Shown: positions 10,320 through 20,989 of the stretch, in pieces
How positions within the stretch are numbered: position 1 is the first letter of the stretch
Layout of the letters: each line of letters opens with the position of its first letter
Origin: Haliscomenobacter sp.
GTDB lineage: Bacteria; Bacteroidota; Bacteroidia; Chitinophagales; Saprospiraceae
Reading direction: 5' to 3'
DNA length: 64,000 nt
Assembly (NCBI RefSeq): GCF_016718685.1
Contig: NZ_JADKCX010000144.1
Span: 1-64,000, forward strand
Made by a program: the position numbers and the translations under genes
Notes under the pieces: model-generated
Database searches by the model: none
Seen by the model: only the letters and a program-made list of their open reading frames with translations
Told to the model about the DNA's origin: nothing

Positions 10320-13300
10320 ATGATGAGCATCAAAAAACTATGGGCAATGGCATTTTCCGCTGCCCTCCTCACCGCCCTCAACGCGCAGGATTCCAAAAAA
10401 TGGGACGTCAACAACCCTCCCGGCACTTTTAAAGAAGTATCCTTCTCCACCACGGAAGGCACCTGGATGAACCTGGACGTATCTCCGGATGGCAAAGAAA
10501 TTGTATTTGACCTGCTGGGGGATATTTATGCCATACCTGCCCAGGGAGGTGAAGCCCGCTTGTTGCGCGGCGGTCATGCCTTTGAGGTGCAACCCAAATA
10601 CAGCCCCGATGGCCAAAAAATCCTGTTCACTTCTGATGCTGGTGGCGGCGATAACGCCTGGGTGATGAGCCGTGACGGCAAAAACGCCCGACAAATCACC
10701 AAAGAGGATTTCCGTTTGGTCAACAACAGCGTCTGGACACCCGATGGCGAATACATCATCACCCGCAAACACTTCACGTCCCAGCGCTCGCTCGGTGCAG
10801 GTGAACTCTGGATGTACCACCTCAGTGGCGGCAAAGGCATCCAGCTCACGCCCCGCAAAAACGACCAACAAGACCTCAACGAACCCAACATGTCGCCCGA
10901 TGGCCGTTACGTGTACTACAGCGAAGACATGTCTGCCGGGGGCTTTTTTCAATACAACAAAGATCCCAACAACCAGATTTTTGTCATCAAACAGTTCGAT
11001 CGGGAAACTGGGAAAATTGAAACCATCACGGGTGGCGCTGGAGGGGCCGTGCGTCCTCAGGTGTCCCGGGATGGAAAACTCCTGGCTTTTGTACGGCGGG
11101 TGCGGACCCAATCGGTGTTGTACATTCGCAACCTGGAAACGGCACGGGAATGGCCGGTGTACAACCAGCTCTCCAAAGACCAACAAGAAGCCTGGACCAT
11201 TTTCGGGTGCTACCCCGGCTACGCCTGGACACCCGACGACCAGTCTATCGTGATTTGGGCCAATGGCAAAATCAATAAAGTGGATGTCAATGGATTCAAT
11301 AAATCGGTGGAGATTCCCTTCACTTGTGCCGTCAAACAACGGGTGTACGATGCGGTGCGGTTCAAACAAGCCCTCAACCCGGCCAGTTTTGAGGCCAAAG
11401 TGATTCGGCATGTGGCTACAGCGCCCAATGAAAAATACATTGTCTTCAACGCGGTGGGCTATTTGTGGAAAAAAGACCTGCCAAATGGTACGCCTCAACG
11501 CTTGACCAAAAGTACGGATTTTGAGTTTGAACCCACGTTTTCACCCGATGGAAAATCGCTGCTGTACGTGACCCACAACGATTCTACTTCGGGCACTTTG
11601 CGGCGCATCCAGCTCGACAATACCGCATCCAGTCCGGTATCCACCGATCCTGCGAATTACCGCACGCCCGCCTATTCCCCCGATGGCCAGCTGATCGTGT
11701 TCAAAAAAGACGGTTCCAGCGCGGCGATGGGCCCGGCCAATACCGCCAAACCCGGCATTTACCTCCTGAAAGCCAGCGGCGGCCCGGCAACTTTTGTCAC
11801 GGCGCAAGGCAACAATCCCCGGTTCAATGCCAAGGGAGACCGCATTTATTACACCCTGGGCGGCGGCATGAACATGAGCATGGGCAGTTGCAAACTGGAC
11901 GGCACGGATGAACGGATTCACCTGCGCAGCACTTATGGCAGCCAGTTTACGGTATCTCCCGATGAAAAATGGGTGGCTTTTGTGGACTTACACAAGGTGT
12001 ACATTGCTGCTTTTCCCCATTCGGGCACCACCCTCAATCTGGGGAGTGGGGGAACCGATTTTCCGGTCAAACAAGTGGCCAAAGACGCGGGCATCAACCT
12101 GCACTGGAGCGCCAGCAGCAAAGTTCTGCACTATACCCTGGGCAATCAGTACTTTTCGATTCCGCTCGAAGACCGCTTTGAGTTCATCGCCAACAAACCG
12201 GATTCCAGCTTTAAACTCCCCGAAAAAGGCATCGACATCGGCCTGAATGTGCCGATGGACAAGCCGACTGGCCTCATTGCTTTTACCAATGCCCGCATCA
12301 TCACCATGAAAGGGGATCAAGTCATCACCAATGGCACCATCCTGGTGGAAGGCAATACCATTAAAGCTGTAGGTAATACGGGCGCAGTGAGCATTCCCAA
12401 GGACGCCAAAATCATCAATTGTGCGGGTAAAACCATCATGCCAGGGATGATTGATGCGCACGCGCACCCAGGGCATTTCAATTCGGGACTCACACCCCAA
12501 AAATACTGGCCGTACTATGCGAATCTGGCTTATGGCGTGACCACGGTACACGATCCGTCCGCCAATACCGAATGGGTTTTTGCGCTCAGCGAACTGCAAA
12601 AAACTGGCTTGGTTACGGGGCCCCGGGTCTTTTCAACGGGTACCATTTTGTACGGGGCAGATGGCAACATGAAGGCAGTGATCAACAACCTGGAAGACGC
12701 GCGCAGCGCCATTCGTCGCACCAAGGCCTATGGGGCTTTTTCGGTCAAAAGTTACAACCAGCCCCGGCGCGAACAACGCCAGATGATCATCCAGGCGGCG
12801 CGGGAACTGGGTATCGAAGTGGTGCCGGAGGGCGGCTCCTTTTTTTACCACAACATTTCCATGATACTTGACGGCCATACCACCATCGAGCACAACCTGC
12901 CCGTCCACGTCTTGCACAACGACGTGATCCAGTTGTGGAAAAACGCCAATACGGCTTACACCCCCACGCTGATCGTGTCCTTCGGAGCGATGAGTGGCGA
13001 GTACTACTGGTACCAGCATTCCAACGTCTGGGAAAAACAACGCCTGCTGACTTATACGCCCCGTAGCGTGATCGATACACGTAGTCGGCACCGCACCATG
13101 GTGCCGGAAGAAGAATACAACAATGGCCACATCCTTATCTCGCAACAGTTGAAAAAACTGACCGACGTGGGGGTGAAAGTCAACATGGGCGCACACGGCC
13201 AACTCAATGGCCTCGGCGCACACTGGGAAACCTGGATGATGGCGCAAGGCGGCATGAGCAACCACCAGGCGCTGAAAACGGCGACGATCAACCCCGCGCT

Positions 13301-13581
13301 AAGTCTGGGTCTGGATGAGCACATCGGCTCCCTGGAACCGGGCAAACTGGCCGATTTGCTGGTGCTGGACAAAAACCCGCTGGAGAGCATTTACAACACG
13401 GAATTCATCCGCTACACGATGGTGAATGGGGTTGTACGATGCGGAGGCGATGAATGAAGTGGGCAATCGGCCCAAAGCACGGGGAAAATTCTTCTGGGAA
13501 TTGAATAAAAATGCGGAGTACGAGCCGCTGCTGCATGAAGAGACGGAAGGAGAGGGAAGGTGTTTGTGTGGGCGGCATTGA
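10320..13581 (+). CDS. Exported propeller-amidohydrolase fusion, frameshifted at the 3' end
   Basis: This is a large secreted hydrolase with a signal peptide (MMSIKKLWAMAFSAALLTAL, cleavage near NAQ). Residues 30-640 form TolB/PD40 propeller repeats (DVSPDGKEIVFD, YSPDGQKILFTSD, FSPDGKSLLYVT). A metal-dependent amidohydrolase domain follows from about residue 655: GKTIMPGMIDAHAHPGHF supplies the HxH metal ligands, FSVKSYNQP a likely metal-site Lys, TTIEHNLPVH and NMGAHGQ further His residues, and SLEPGKLADLLVLD the family C-terminal signature. One extra G near 13428 ends the frame at 13457; the next frame continues LYDAEAMNEVGNRPKARGKF, the usual family tail, to 13581. Its propeller resembles that of the tricorn-like protein at 1789-5062, suggesting a related peptide-processing role. 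Substrate unknown. Confidence 0.85.
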
Positions 13582-13599
13582 AAAGTGAAAAGTGAAAAG

Positions 13600-13800
13600 A
13601 AAGTGCGGTGAAAACCGACAAAGTCCAAAAAATGAGTCGCGTAGCGACGAGCATTTGGCGGCGGGTTTCAACCCAGCCGATGAAAGGTGTGGCGATTTTG
13701 ATGGAGTGCCGGAGGTACGGATTTGGCCGATGGTACCTACGGCACCATTGAGGATGGATGCGAAGGCGGGGTTGAAACCGCTGTAAATGGGTCCACGCGA
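13600..13800. repeat. Intergenic palindromic stretch after the amidohydrolase gene
   Basis: The stretch contains GGCGGGTTTCAACCCAGCC and, near its end, GCGGGGTTGAAACCGC, which are inverted partners, with GCCGATGGTACCTACGGCACC between them, itself nearly palindromic. It resembles other 3'-end palindromes in the window but shares no core with them. No gene is visible between the amidohydrolase and the SUFU-domain gene. Confidence 0.45.
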
Positions 13801-13838
13801 TGTCGGTTTAATTTAACTGCCGTTAAATTAATTGAAAA

Positions 13839-14408
13839 ATGAAAGACCAATTATCAAACCCCTAACCACCAACCCCAGCCAGCATTACACTACTACTTCG
13901 GATACCCGGCCATCAGCGCAGGCTTAATTCGGCCCCTCGAAAACTCCACCCCAATTTTTACGTTTTAAACAATCCCACCCCACCGGCAGATTGTTGGATT
14001 TACTGCAGCGTAGGCATGTCTTTGGATCGGGAAGATGATTGCTTGATCGAATTGTTTGTTTTGTCGCCCCGACAAGATAATGCTCTAGTTGAACTCATTA
14101 CGGTATGTGCCTCTTTCCATCGCAATGTGCGGCCACTCGACATTCACCACACCGTCAACATCGGCAGGCCTTGGCTGAATCAATCCAACTGCGACCATGC
14201 TTTTGTTTCTTTGCCATATCTGGATGGAGAAGCCTTGGAGCTTTTCCCTTTTGAGGGTCAGCATTATCATTGTTATTGGTTGATCCCTATTACCGAAAAA
14301 GAAAGAGACTATAAAATTGAGCAGGGCTGTGAGGCGCTGGAGCTGTTGTTTGAAGACAAACAATTGGACTATTTGAATCCAGATAGGGTGTGTTTGGTGA
14401 TGGGATGA
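13839..14408 (+). CDS. Suppressor-of-fused (SUFU) domain protein, frameshifted
   Basis: The open part (14016-14408) shows SUFU-family features: MSLDREDDCLIELFVLSP, PYLDGEALELFPFEGQHYHCYWLIPIT and EKERDYKIEQGCEALELLFE. Bacterial SUFU-domain proteins are often immunity proteins of polymorphic toxin systems or stand-alone proteins. Upstream, in other frames, the expected N-terminal half is present: YYFGYPAISAGLIRPLENST, then NNPTPPADCWIYCSVG running into MSLD. A possible ATG is at 13839 (MKDQLSN). At least two or three indels separate these pieces. Apparent decay and sequence error cannot be told apart here. No toxin gene is next to it. Family assignment comes from the FPFEGQHYH region and is moderately sure. 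Confidence 0.55.
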
Positions 14409-14525
14409 AAGACATTGTAGTACTAATTACGACAGCGCCGAAGGCTCCGCAATAGAGGTTCCCGAAGCGCATTCAGTACATAAAACATTCCAATAGCAAC
14501 AAAAAAATCTCCTCTCCAAAACTTC

Positions 14526-14539
14526 TTGATTTAAATCAA
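14526..14539 (+). promoter_or_regulatory. FNR/CRP-type binding site
   Basis: TTGATTTAAATCAA matches the FNR-family consensus TTGAT-N4-ATCAA perfectly. A weak -7-like CTTTG follows at 14565-14569, which would put the box centre about 41 bp upstream of the start site, the classic class II activator position. It lies 70 bp upstream of the DUF4260 gene. The site is seen directly; control by an oxygen-responsive or other Crp/Fnr regulator is inferred. Confidence 0.55.
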
Positions 14540-14608
14540 GAGCACGCCCTGCTTTAGCCTTGATCTTTGTATCATTCAATCACGGCAACCGGCTAAAAAT
14601 TCATTCTG

Positions 14609-14977
14609 ATGAAATTCACTTTAAAACTCGAAGAACTTGGACTCTTGTTCCTATTCTCAATGGTTTATTTCCAATTTTTTCAAGGTAACTGGGGGCTGTT
14701 TTTGGGGCTATTTTTTGCACCCGACCTGGCATTTTTGCTGTTTTTGTTCAGTCAAAATGGGGCAATCGGCTACAATGTTTTGCACCACAAAGGAGTGATG
14801 GCGATGCTGATGTTGCTGGGGTATTTCTTGCAAAATGATGCCCTGATCAAAGTGGGTTTGATTTTTATGGCGCACAGTAGTTTTGACCGGGTAGCGGGCT
14901 ATGGCTTGAAATATTTGGACAGTTTTGACCATACCCATTTGGGTTGGATAGGCAAAAGCAAGCATAAGAATGATTAA
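14609..14977 (+). CDS. DUF4260 membrane protein
   Basis: The 122-residue integral membrane protein has about four hydrophobic segments (LGLLFLFSMVYFQFF, FLGLFFAPDLAFLLFLF, GVMAMLMLLGYFL, LIKVGLIFMAHSSF) and the DUF4260 signature FDRVAGYGLKYLDSFDHTHLGWIG near its end. The family has no assigned function that I know. The full family length is present and the start is well placed. A perfect FNR-type box lies upstream, so expression may respond to oxygen or to another Crp/Fnr signal. Confidence 0.8.
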   Translation: MKFTLKLEELGLLFLFSMVYFQFFQGNWGLFLGLFFAPDLAFLLFLFSQNGAIGYNVLHHKGVMAMLMLLGYFLQNDALIKVGLIFMAHSSFDRVAGYGLKYLDSFDHTHLGWIGKSKHKND

Positions 14978-15075
14978 GTGCTGCTCGTTTCCACGCATCA
15001 GGAAAAGTAAATCCTTACTTCTCAAGAATATGTATTACCTTACACCCCTTAAATTTTAGTCAAACGCAAATTCTG

Positions 15076-16764
15076 ATGCCGAAAAAAAACGAAGAGGATC
15101 CCAAGGGAAAACCAAAAAGAAATTCTAGCGCGTATCCTAAAAAGAAATCCAGCGGGGGTCCTCCTAAGCGAAAATCAGGCTCATCCCCCCAAGGGAGATC
15201 CAACGAACGTCCTGCCGGAAGATCAGGTGAAAACTCCAAAAAAAGACCCGATCATTCCAAAGGAGACGGTAGTGAGCGTCCCGAACGGAAATCGAGTGAA
15301 TACCCTAAGAAACGCCCCGATCACTCCAAAGGAGATTCGAGCGAGCGCCCTGAGCGGAAGCCAGGAGATTATCCCAAGAAGCGCCCTGACTACCCCAAGG
15401 GTGATTCCAGCGAGCGTCCTGAGCGGAAATCGGGGGATTATCCCAAGAAGCGTGATTACCCGAAAGGAGACTCCAGTGAGCGTCCTGAGCGTCCAGAACG
15501 GAAATCCGGCGACTACCCCAAGAAACGCCCCGACTACCCCAAAGGTGATTCCAATGAGCGCCCAGAACGGAAGTCAGGTGATTATCCCAAGAAGCGTCCC
15601 GATTACCCCAAAGGCGATTCCAGCGAGCGTCCCAAACGGAAATCGAACGACTTTTCAAAAGGGAACGCTTTTGACCGCCCGGAGAGAAACTCCAGCGAAA
15701 GTCCCAAGCGGAAATCGAATGGCCCCAAAGACAAACCCAAGGATCGCGCCCGGGTACAGTCCAGCATGCCGCACCAGGGCAAACCCAAAGTGAAGCCCAA
15801 GGACAAGGATAAAGACAAGGACATCCCCAAGTTCCATCCACGCAACCAGCACCAGGAGCGGTACGACTTCAAAGCACTAGTGGAAAGCTGTCCCGAACTG
15901 GCCCCTTTTGTGAAGATGAACATGCACAACGATGAGTCGATCAGCTTTACCAACCTTGAGGCGGTGAAAATGTTGAACAAGGCCTTGTTGAAGCAATACT
16001 ACGGCGTGGATAATTGGGACATTCCTGCCACCTATCAGGTTCCGGCTACACCCGTGCGGGCGGATTACATCCACCACATTGCTGAACTTTTGGGCGCAGC
16101 GAACGATAAAAACATCCCTACCGGCAAGCAAATCAACTGTTTGGACATCGGCGTTGGGGCCAGCTGTGTTTATCCCATCATCGGAAGAAAAGAATACGAA
16201 TGGTCTTTTGTCGGTACAGACATTGACCCGATTGCCATCGAATCGGCCAATCAAATCATTGCGTCTAATCCCTTTTTGCAAGAAGGAGTAGACTGCCGCT
16301 TACAAGCCAATCCCAAAGATATTTTCCAGGGGATCATCCAAGAGGGAGAGCTGTTTGACCTGACGATTTGTAATCCACCTTTCCATGTTTTTGAAAAAGT
16401 GGGCGTAGGCAAATCCAAACGCAAACTGAGCACCCTGAAAGTCAAAAAAGCGGTGCAAGCCAGCATCAAGCTGGGCATCGAAAACGGGGAATTGAGCTGT
16501 GAAGGCGGAGAAGAAGCCTTTATCAAGGAGATGATTCGCGAAAGCAAACAATTTGCCAAGTCTTGTTACTGGTTTTCTACGCTGGTAGTCAAACAATCTC
16601 ACCTCAAAAGTGCGTACAAAACCCTGGAGGGGATGGGCGCATCCGAGATCAAGATCATCCCGATGGGGCAGGGCAACAAGTCCAGTCGGTTGATTGCCTG
16701 GAGCTTTTTGAATAAGGAAGAACAAAAAGCATGGCGGGATTCCCGCTGGAATCAGCAGGGCTAG
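15076..16764 (+). CDS. rlmF: 23S rRNA (adenine(1618)-N(6))-methyltransferase RlmF with long repeat tail
   Basis: RlmF methylates N6 of A1618 in 23S rRNA using SAM. The catalytic domain begins near residue 255 (FHPRNQHQERYDFKALVESC) and carries NCLDIGVGASCVYPIIG (SAM-binding motif I), GTDIDPIAIESA and the catalytic NPPFH near residue 433. This part matches the length of ordinary RlmF. In front lies about 250 residues of highly charged low-complexity sequence rich in Lys, Arg, Pro and Ser, with six tandem units of about 23 residues. Such a basic, probably disordered tail could bind rRNA or assembling ribosomes; that is inference. Base composition does not change abruptly. A strong hairpin follows the stop codon. 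Confidence 0.9.
   Translation: MPKKNEEDPKGKPKRNSSAYPKKKSSGGPPKRKSGSSPQGRSNERPAGRSGENSKKRPDHSKGDGSERPERKSSEYPKKRPDHSKGDSSERPERKPGDYPKKRPDYPKGDSSERPERKSGDYPKKRDYPKGDSSERPERPERKSGDYPKKRPDYPKGDSNERPERKSGDYPKKRPDYPKGDSSERPKRKSNDFSKGNAFDRPERNSSESPKRKSNGPKDKPKDRARVQSSMPHQGKPKVKPKDKDKDKDIPKFHPRNQHQERYDFKALVESCPELAPFVKMNMHNDESISFTNLEAVKMLNKALLKQYYGVDNWDIPATYQVPATPVRADYIHHIAELLGAANDKNIPTGKQINCLDIGVGASCVYPIIGRKEYEWSFVGTDIDPIAIESANQIIASNPFLQEGVDCRLQANPKDIFQGIIQEGELFDLTICNPPFHVFEKVGVGKSKRKLSTLKVKKAVQASIKLGIENGELSCEGGEEAFIKEMIRESKQFAKSCYWFSTLVVKQSHLKSAYKTLEGMGASEIKIIPMGQGNKSSRLIAWSFLNKEEQKAWRDSRWNQQG
15238..15654 (+). repeat. Six 69-bp tandem repeats inside rlmF
   Basis: Six units of about 23 residues follow the pattern PKKRPDYPKGDSSERPER plus K-S/P-G-D-Y. 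The first two have DHSK instead of DYPK, the fourth lacks one Pro and has an extra RPE, and the last diverges (RPKRKSNDF). All length changes are multiples of three, so the frame is selected for. Each unit alternates basic and acidic clusters. The array is a candidate for length variation between strains. Confidence 0.85.
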
Positions 16765-16786
16765 TACCGGAAAAACTCACCTTAAA

Positions 16787-16822
16787 CTGCAATCAAAATC
16801 ATTGAATGGGTTTTGATTGCAG
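16787..16822 (+). terminator. Hairpin after rlmF
   Basis: CTGCAATCAAAA and TTTTGATTGCAG form a perfect 12-bp stem with a 12-base loop, 22 bp after the rlmF stop codon, followed by CCTATTTTG. It fits a terminator of rlmF. A second small inverted pair, GTCTGA/TCAGAC (16831-16859), lies just before the next start codon. Confidence 0.65.
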
Positions 16823-16864
16823 CCTATTTTGTCTGACCATAACACAACCTAGATCAGACAAGAG

Positions 16865-18382
16865 ATGAAAAGGGAGACTCACTCGGATGCCCATTATCAA
16901 GCGCTACAGCAAAAATTTGCTGCGCACTATGAAGCGATTTTTTTAGACGATTTGGCTGAAAAAACCATCGTAGTGATCCCGAGTTTGACCCTCGATCAAG
17001 AAATCCTGAAGGCGCTCAGGGGCGTCCAGTACTATGAAGAAAGGTTGTTGTGTTTGCTGATGCTGTTGCGCATGCCCCGCACGCGCCTAGTCTTTGTAAG
17101 CAGCATGCCCATCGATCCCAGCATCATTGATTATTACCTGCATTTATTGCCGGGAATCACCGGTTTTCATGCTCGGGAACGGCTCACGTTGTTGAGTTGC
17201 TACGATGCGAGCAAAATATCCCTTACTGAAAAAGTTTTGCAAAGACCTCGTTTGATTCAGCGCATTAAGGCGCAAATCAAAAGCAATGAACTGGCCCATA
17301 TGGTCTGTTTTAATGAAACCGAGGCCGAAAAACGACTGGCCTTGGCGCTGAACATTCCGGTTTATGGCTGCGACCCAAGCCTCTGGTATTTGGGCACTAA
17401 AACGGGAAGTCGGCGTATTTTTAAAGAATTACAATTGAATCTGCCAGCAGGCATTGAAGACTTGCATTCTGAACACGACATTGCAGCAGCACTGGTACAA
17501 CTCAAAAGAAATAACCCCAGCCTGCGCAAAGCGGTAATCAAAATGAACGATGGATTTTCGGGGGATGGCAACGCCATTTTTCGCTATTCTGAAGACCTGC
17601 TGGACCAATCCCATCCCATTGATGCGGTACAAGCCATTCTTGCATCGAACCTGAGCATCGTGGCCAATGGCCTCGATTATCTTAATTTCCTGCAGAAATT
17701 CAACGCCATGGGAGGTATTGTAGAGGAGTTTATTGATGGGGAACACAAGGAATCTCCATCAGTACAATTGCGCATCAATCCACTCGGGGCAAGTGAAGTC
17801 ATTTCTACCCACGATCAGTTGTTGGGCGGAGAAAGTGGACAGGTCTTTTTGGGAGCCACTTTCCCCGCAAATCCAGAATACACCTACGATATCGCCGCCA
17901 TTGGAATGAAGATCGCGGATGAATTGCAAAGGCAGGGGGTATTGGGGCGTTTCGGCATTGACTTTATTTCGGTGAAAGAACCCACCGGATGGAAACATTA
18001 CGCCATTGAAATCAACCTGCGCAAAGGTGGAACGACCCATCCTTTCCTGATGCTGCAATTTTTGACCGATGGGACTTTCAACTGGCGGGATGGGGTGTAC
18101 ATCATGCCCAATGGGCAAACCCGTTATTATTTTGCTTCTGACAATGTCGTGGACGAAAAATACAAAGGCCTCACCCCGCAAGATTTGATTGATATCGCCC
18201 ATTGCAACCGCATCCAGTACGATGGGGTAACCCAATGTGGGGTTACGTTCCATATGATCGGCGCACTGTCCCAATACGGCAAACTGGGCTTGGTGTGTAT
18301 CGGTCGTTCGATTGAGGAGGCTAAGGCTTATTTTGGTAAAACTTTGGCGGTGTTGGATGCGGAAAGTACCCAAAGGTGCTGA
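16865..18382 (+). CDS. ATP-grasp ligase related to peptide ligase PGM1
   Basis: The 505-residue protein resembles the ATP-grasp enzymes annotated as peptide ligase PGM1-related, named after the pheganomycin ligase that joins an amino acid derivative to a ribosomal peptide. An N-terminal Rossmann-like region (IVVIPSLTLDQEILKALRG, RLVFVSSMPIDPSIIDYYL) precedes the ATP-grasp part: TKTGSRRIFKEL, KAVIKMNDGFSGDGNAIF (nucleotide-binding Lys and Gly-rich loop), VEEFIDGE and EINLRKGGTTHP near residue 383, where Glu and Asn bind metal. The C-terminal region (QYDGVTQCGVTFHMIGAL) is typical of this family. No precursor peptide or peptidase gene is adjacent, so the natural substrate is unknown. The assignment to the ATP-grasp class is sure; peptide ligation is inferred. 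Confidence 0.8.
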   Translation: MKRETHSDAHYQALQQKFAAHYEAIFLDDLAEKTIVVIPSLTLDQEILKALRGVQYYEERLLCLLMLLRMPRTRLVFVSSMPIDPSIIDYYLHLLPGITGFHARERLTLLSCYDASKISLTEKVLQRPRLIQRIKAQIKSNELAHMVCFNETEAEKRLALALNIPVYGCDPSLWYLGTKTGSRRIFKELQLNLPAGIEDLHSEHDIAAALVQLKRNNPSLRKAVIKMNDGFSGDGNAIFRYSEDLLDQSHPIDAVQAILASNLSIVANGLDYLNFLQKFNAMGGIVEEFIDGEHKESPSVQLRINPLGASEVISTHDQLLGGESGQVFLGATFPANPEYTYDIAAIGMKIADELQRQGVLGRFGIDFISVKEPTGWKHYAIEINLRKGGTTHPFLMLQFLTDGTFNWRDGVYIMPNGQTRYYFASDNVVDEKYKGLTPQDLIDIAHCNRIQYDGVTQCGVTFHMIGALSQYGKLGLVCIGRSIEEAKAYFGKTLAVLDAESTQRC

Positions 18383-18389
18383 TTATCAA

Positions 18390-20989
18390 TTACAATTGTG
18401 TGGTTGCTGCCTTTTTTCTCCAGACCAGCTTCACCCATTTCTCCAACTCCACGGCATGAAATACCACTGCCGCCAGGCCCACACAAATTCCCAACTCTTG
18501 TAAAGTTAGTGGCTGCGTACGGAATATTTTGTTCAAAAACGGAACGTAAACCACCGCCAATTGTAGCAAAAAGGTAAAAAATACCGCACTGAGCAAGGGC
18601 CAATTGGAAAATAAACCTTGTTGGTACAAAAAGCTGCGTTCGCCACGTACGGCCAGGGCATGCCCTAATTGCGACAAGGAAAGCACCGTAAACACCATTG
18701 TTTGCCAGTGACTACTGCCAGTATGAATGCTCCAGGCCTGCACCCCCAAAGTGACGCCCGCCATAAGCAAACCCACCCAGATGATGTGGTAGCCCAAGCC
18801 ATCGGCAAAGATACTTTCATTGATCCCCCTTGGCTGCCGCTTCATGATGTCGGCTTCCGCTTTTTCTCCGGCCAGGGCCAGTCCAGGTAGGCCATCGGTC
18901 ACCAGGTTGATCCACAAGATGTGAATGGGCAACAGCGGCATCGGCAACCCAATGAGGGGCGCCAAAAATATCGTCCACAATTCGGCGCTGTTACAAGTCA
19001 TGATGTACTTGATGAACTTGCGGATGTTGTCATAAATCCTGCGGCCTTCCTTGACGGCTTTGACAATGGTGGCAAAATTGTCGTCCAGCAAGATCATGTG
19101 CGCGGCCTCTTTGCTCACATCAGTGCCATTGATGCCCATCGCAATGCCGATGTTGGCGGCTTTAAGGGAAGGCGCATCATTCACCCCATCGCCCGTCATG
19201 GCGGTGTAATGCCCTTTGCTTTGCAAGGCTTTGACGATGCGCAGTTTTTGATCGGGGGATACCCGGGCGTACACGGTGGTGTTTTCCACTTGATCCAGGA
19301 AAGCTTCCTCCGAAAGTTGAGCCAGGGTCACCCCGGTGAGGGTTTGATCGTCCGCTTGCAAAATGCCAATTTCCCGGGCAATGGCCGCTGCGGTAAACGG
19401 GTGGTCCCCGGTGATCATCACGGGGTTGATGCCCGCTGCTTTGCACTCAGCGATGGCCAGTTTGACTTCCTCGCGGGGTGGATCAATAATGCCTACTACT
19501 CCGGCAAAATGCACCTCGGTTTCTACGGTTTCGTAAGAGAAAGGCTGCGGAAGCTCGGCGATGACTTTGTAGGCAAAAGCCAAAACGCGCTGGCCCTGTT
19601 TGGCCCATTCTTCCGACAATTCTTCCAATTTTTTTTGGTCTGCAGCTGAGTTAAGGGCTGGCAATAGGGACTCGGTTGCCCCTTTGTTCAACACCAAGAA
19701 CTGTGTCCCAAATTGGTGCACGGTGGTCATACACTTGCGGTCGGAATCAAAAGGCAATTCTGCCACGCGGGGATAACGTTGCGCCAGGTTTTGGAAGGCT
19801 TCAAAACCCAATTCCTGGATGGCGGCTTCCACGATGGCGACTTCGGTGGAATCGCCTTGTACATCATTTTCGGCTTTGGCCTGTACATCGTGGTTCAGCG
19901 CCATGGTGAGCAACATCGGTGAAAGGCCACTCGATTCGAGGGCAGGGGAGGAGCTCAGGGTATTGACGACCTTCATCTTGTTCTGGGTCAAAGTCCCCGT
20001 CTTGTCGCTGCAAATGTAGGATACCGAACCGAGTGTTTCCACCGAAGGCAATTTCCGCACCAGCGCGTTCTTTTTGGCCATCCGATTGGCGCCTCGGGCC
20101 AGGGCAATGGTCATCAGCGCGGGCAGGGCTTCGGGAATGGCAGCTACGGCCAAACTAATCGAGATCAACAGCATCTTTAGCTCGTCTTCCCCACGCAACC
20201 AACCCGCCACAAAGATGATCACACAAATGAACAGGATGATGTAGGTCAGGTTTTTACCAAAAACCGTCATCCGTTTTTTCAGTGGAGTATCGGCTTCATC
20301 GCCTTCCAAGAGTTGGGCGATTCTCCCCAATTCGGTTTGCATGCCCGTGGCTGTAACCACCCCAACGCCGCGTCCATTGGTGAGCAAGGTGCCCTTATAG
20401 GCCAGATTGAAGCGATCGCCCAGCGGAATATCTGCTGTTTCGAGGGGGTCAGTTATTTTATCTACGGGTACGGATTCGCCGGTGAGCGCCGATTCGTCGA
20501 TGCGCAGGTTGTAGGCTTCCAACAGGCGCAAATCGGCGGGAATGGCATTGCCCGCTTCCAATAGCACAATGTCTCCAGGCACGAGTTCTGCCGAAGAAAG
20601 GGTATGTACGGCACCACCCCGCTTGATTTTAGCCGTAGTAATGCTCATTCTTTCAGGGCGTCAATGGCTTTTTCGGCACGGTATTCCTGGATAAACCCAA
20701 TTACCGCATTCAGCAGCACGATGATCAGGATGATGATGGCATCGGTCATTTCCCCCACCATACTGGAAATGATGGCCGCAACCATCAGAATGATGATCAT
20801 GAAGTCTTTGAATTGGAGCAAAAACATCAGCCAGGCGGGCTTGGGTTTTTGCTGAACCAATTCATTGGGTCCATACAAATTTTGTCGATTGACGACTTCC
20901 GCAGCAGATAAGCCGTTCAGCTCGGTATGGAGCAGTTCCAGGGTTTGGGTGGCGGTTTGGGTATGGAAAGTGGTCATGGTATTGCTCAA
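18390..20989 (-). CDS. Cation-transporting P-type ATPase (Ca2+-ATPase-like), one frameshift
   Basis: This P2-type ATPase pumps a cation, probably Ca2+, across the inner membrane. The first 115 residues (20645-20989) hold the N-terminal cation ATPase domain (YGPNELVQQKPKP) and TM1-TM2. After a missing A in GAAATG at 20646 the rest follows: actuator TGES, TM4 with AAIPEALPAL (the Glu is a Ca2+ ligand in SERCA-like pumps), phosphorylation site CSDKTGTLTQNKM, nucleotide-binding region, TGDGVNDAPSLK hinge, and six C-terminal TM helices. The combined length of about 866 residues is normal. Its start overlaps the stop of the ABC transporter gene by 4 bp, so the two are co-transcribed and probably translationally coupled. 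Ca2+ specificity is inferred from the PEAL motif. Confidence 0.9.

Noticed and set aside
10338..11498. 386-codon minus-strand frame opposite the amidohydrolase gene
   Set aside because: It mirrors the codon pattern of the sense gene and shows no domain or signal.
13839..14408. SUFU-domain protein as immunity part of a polymorphic toxin locus
   Set aside because: No toxin or secretion gene is adjacent, so the context does not support it.
15238..15654. Tandem repeats considered as a CRISPR array
   Set aside because: The repeats are contiguous, in frame within rlmF and have no spacers.
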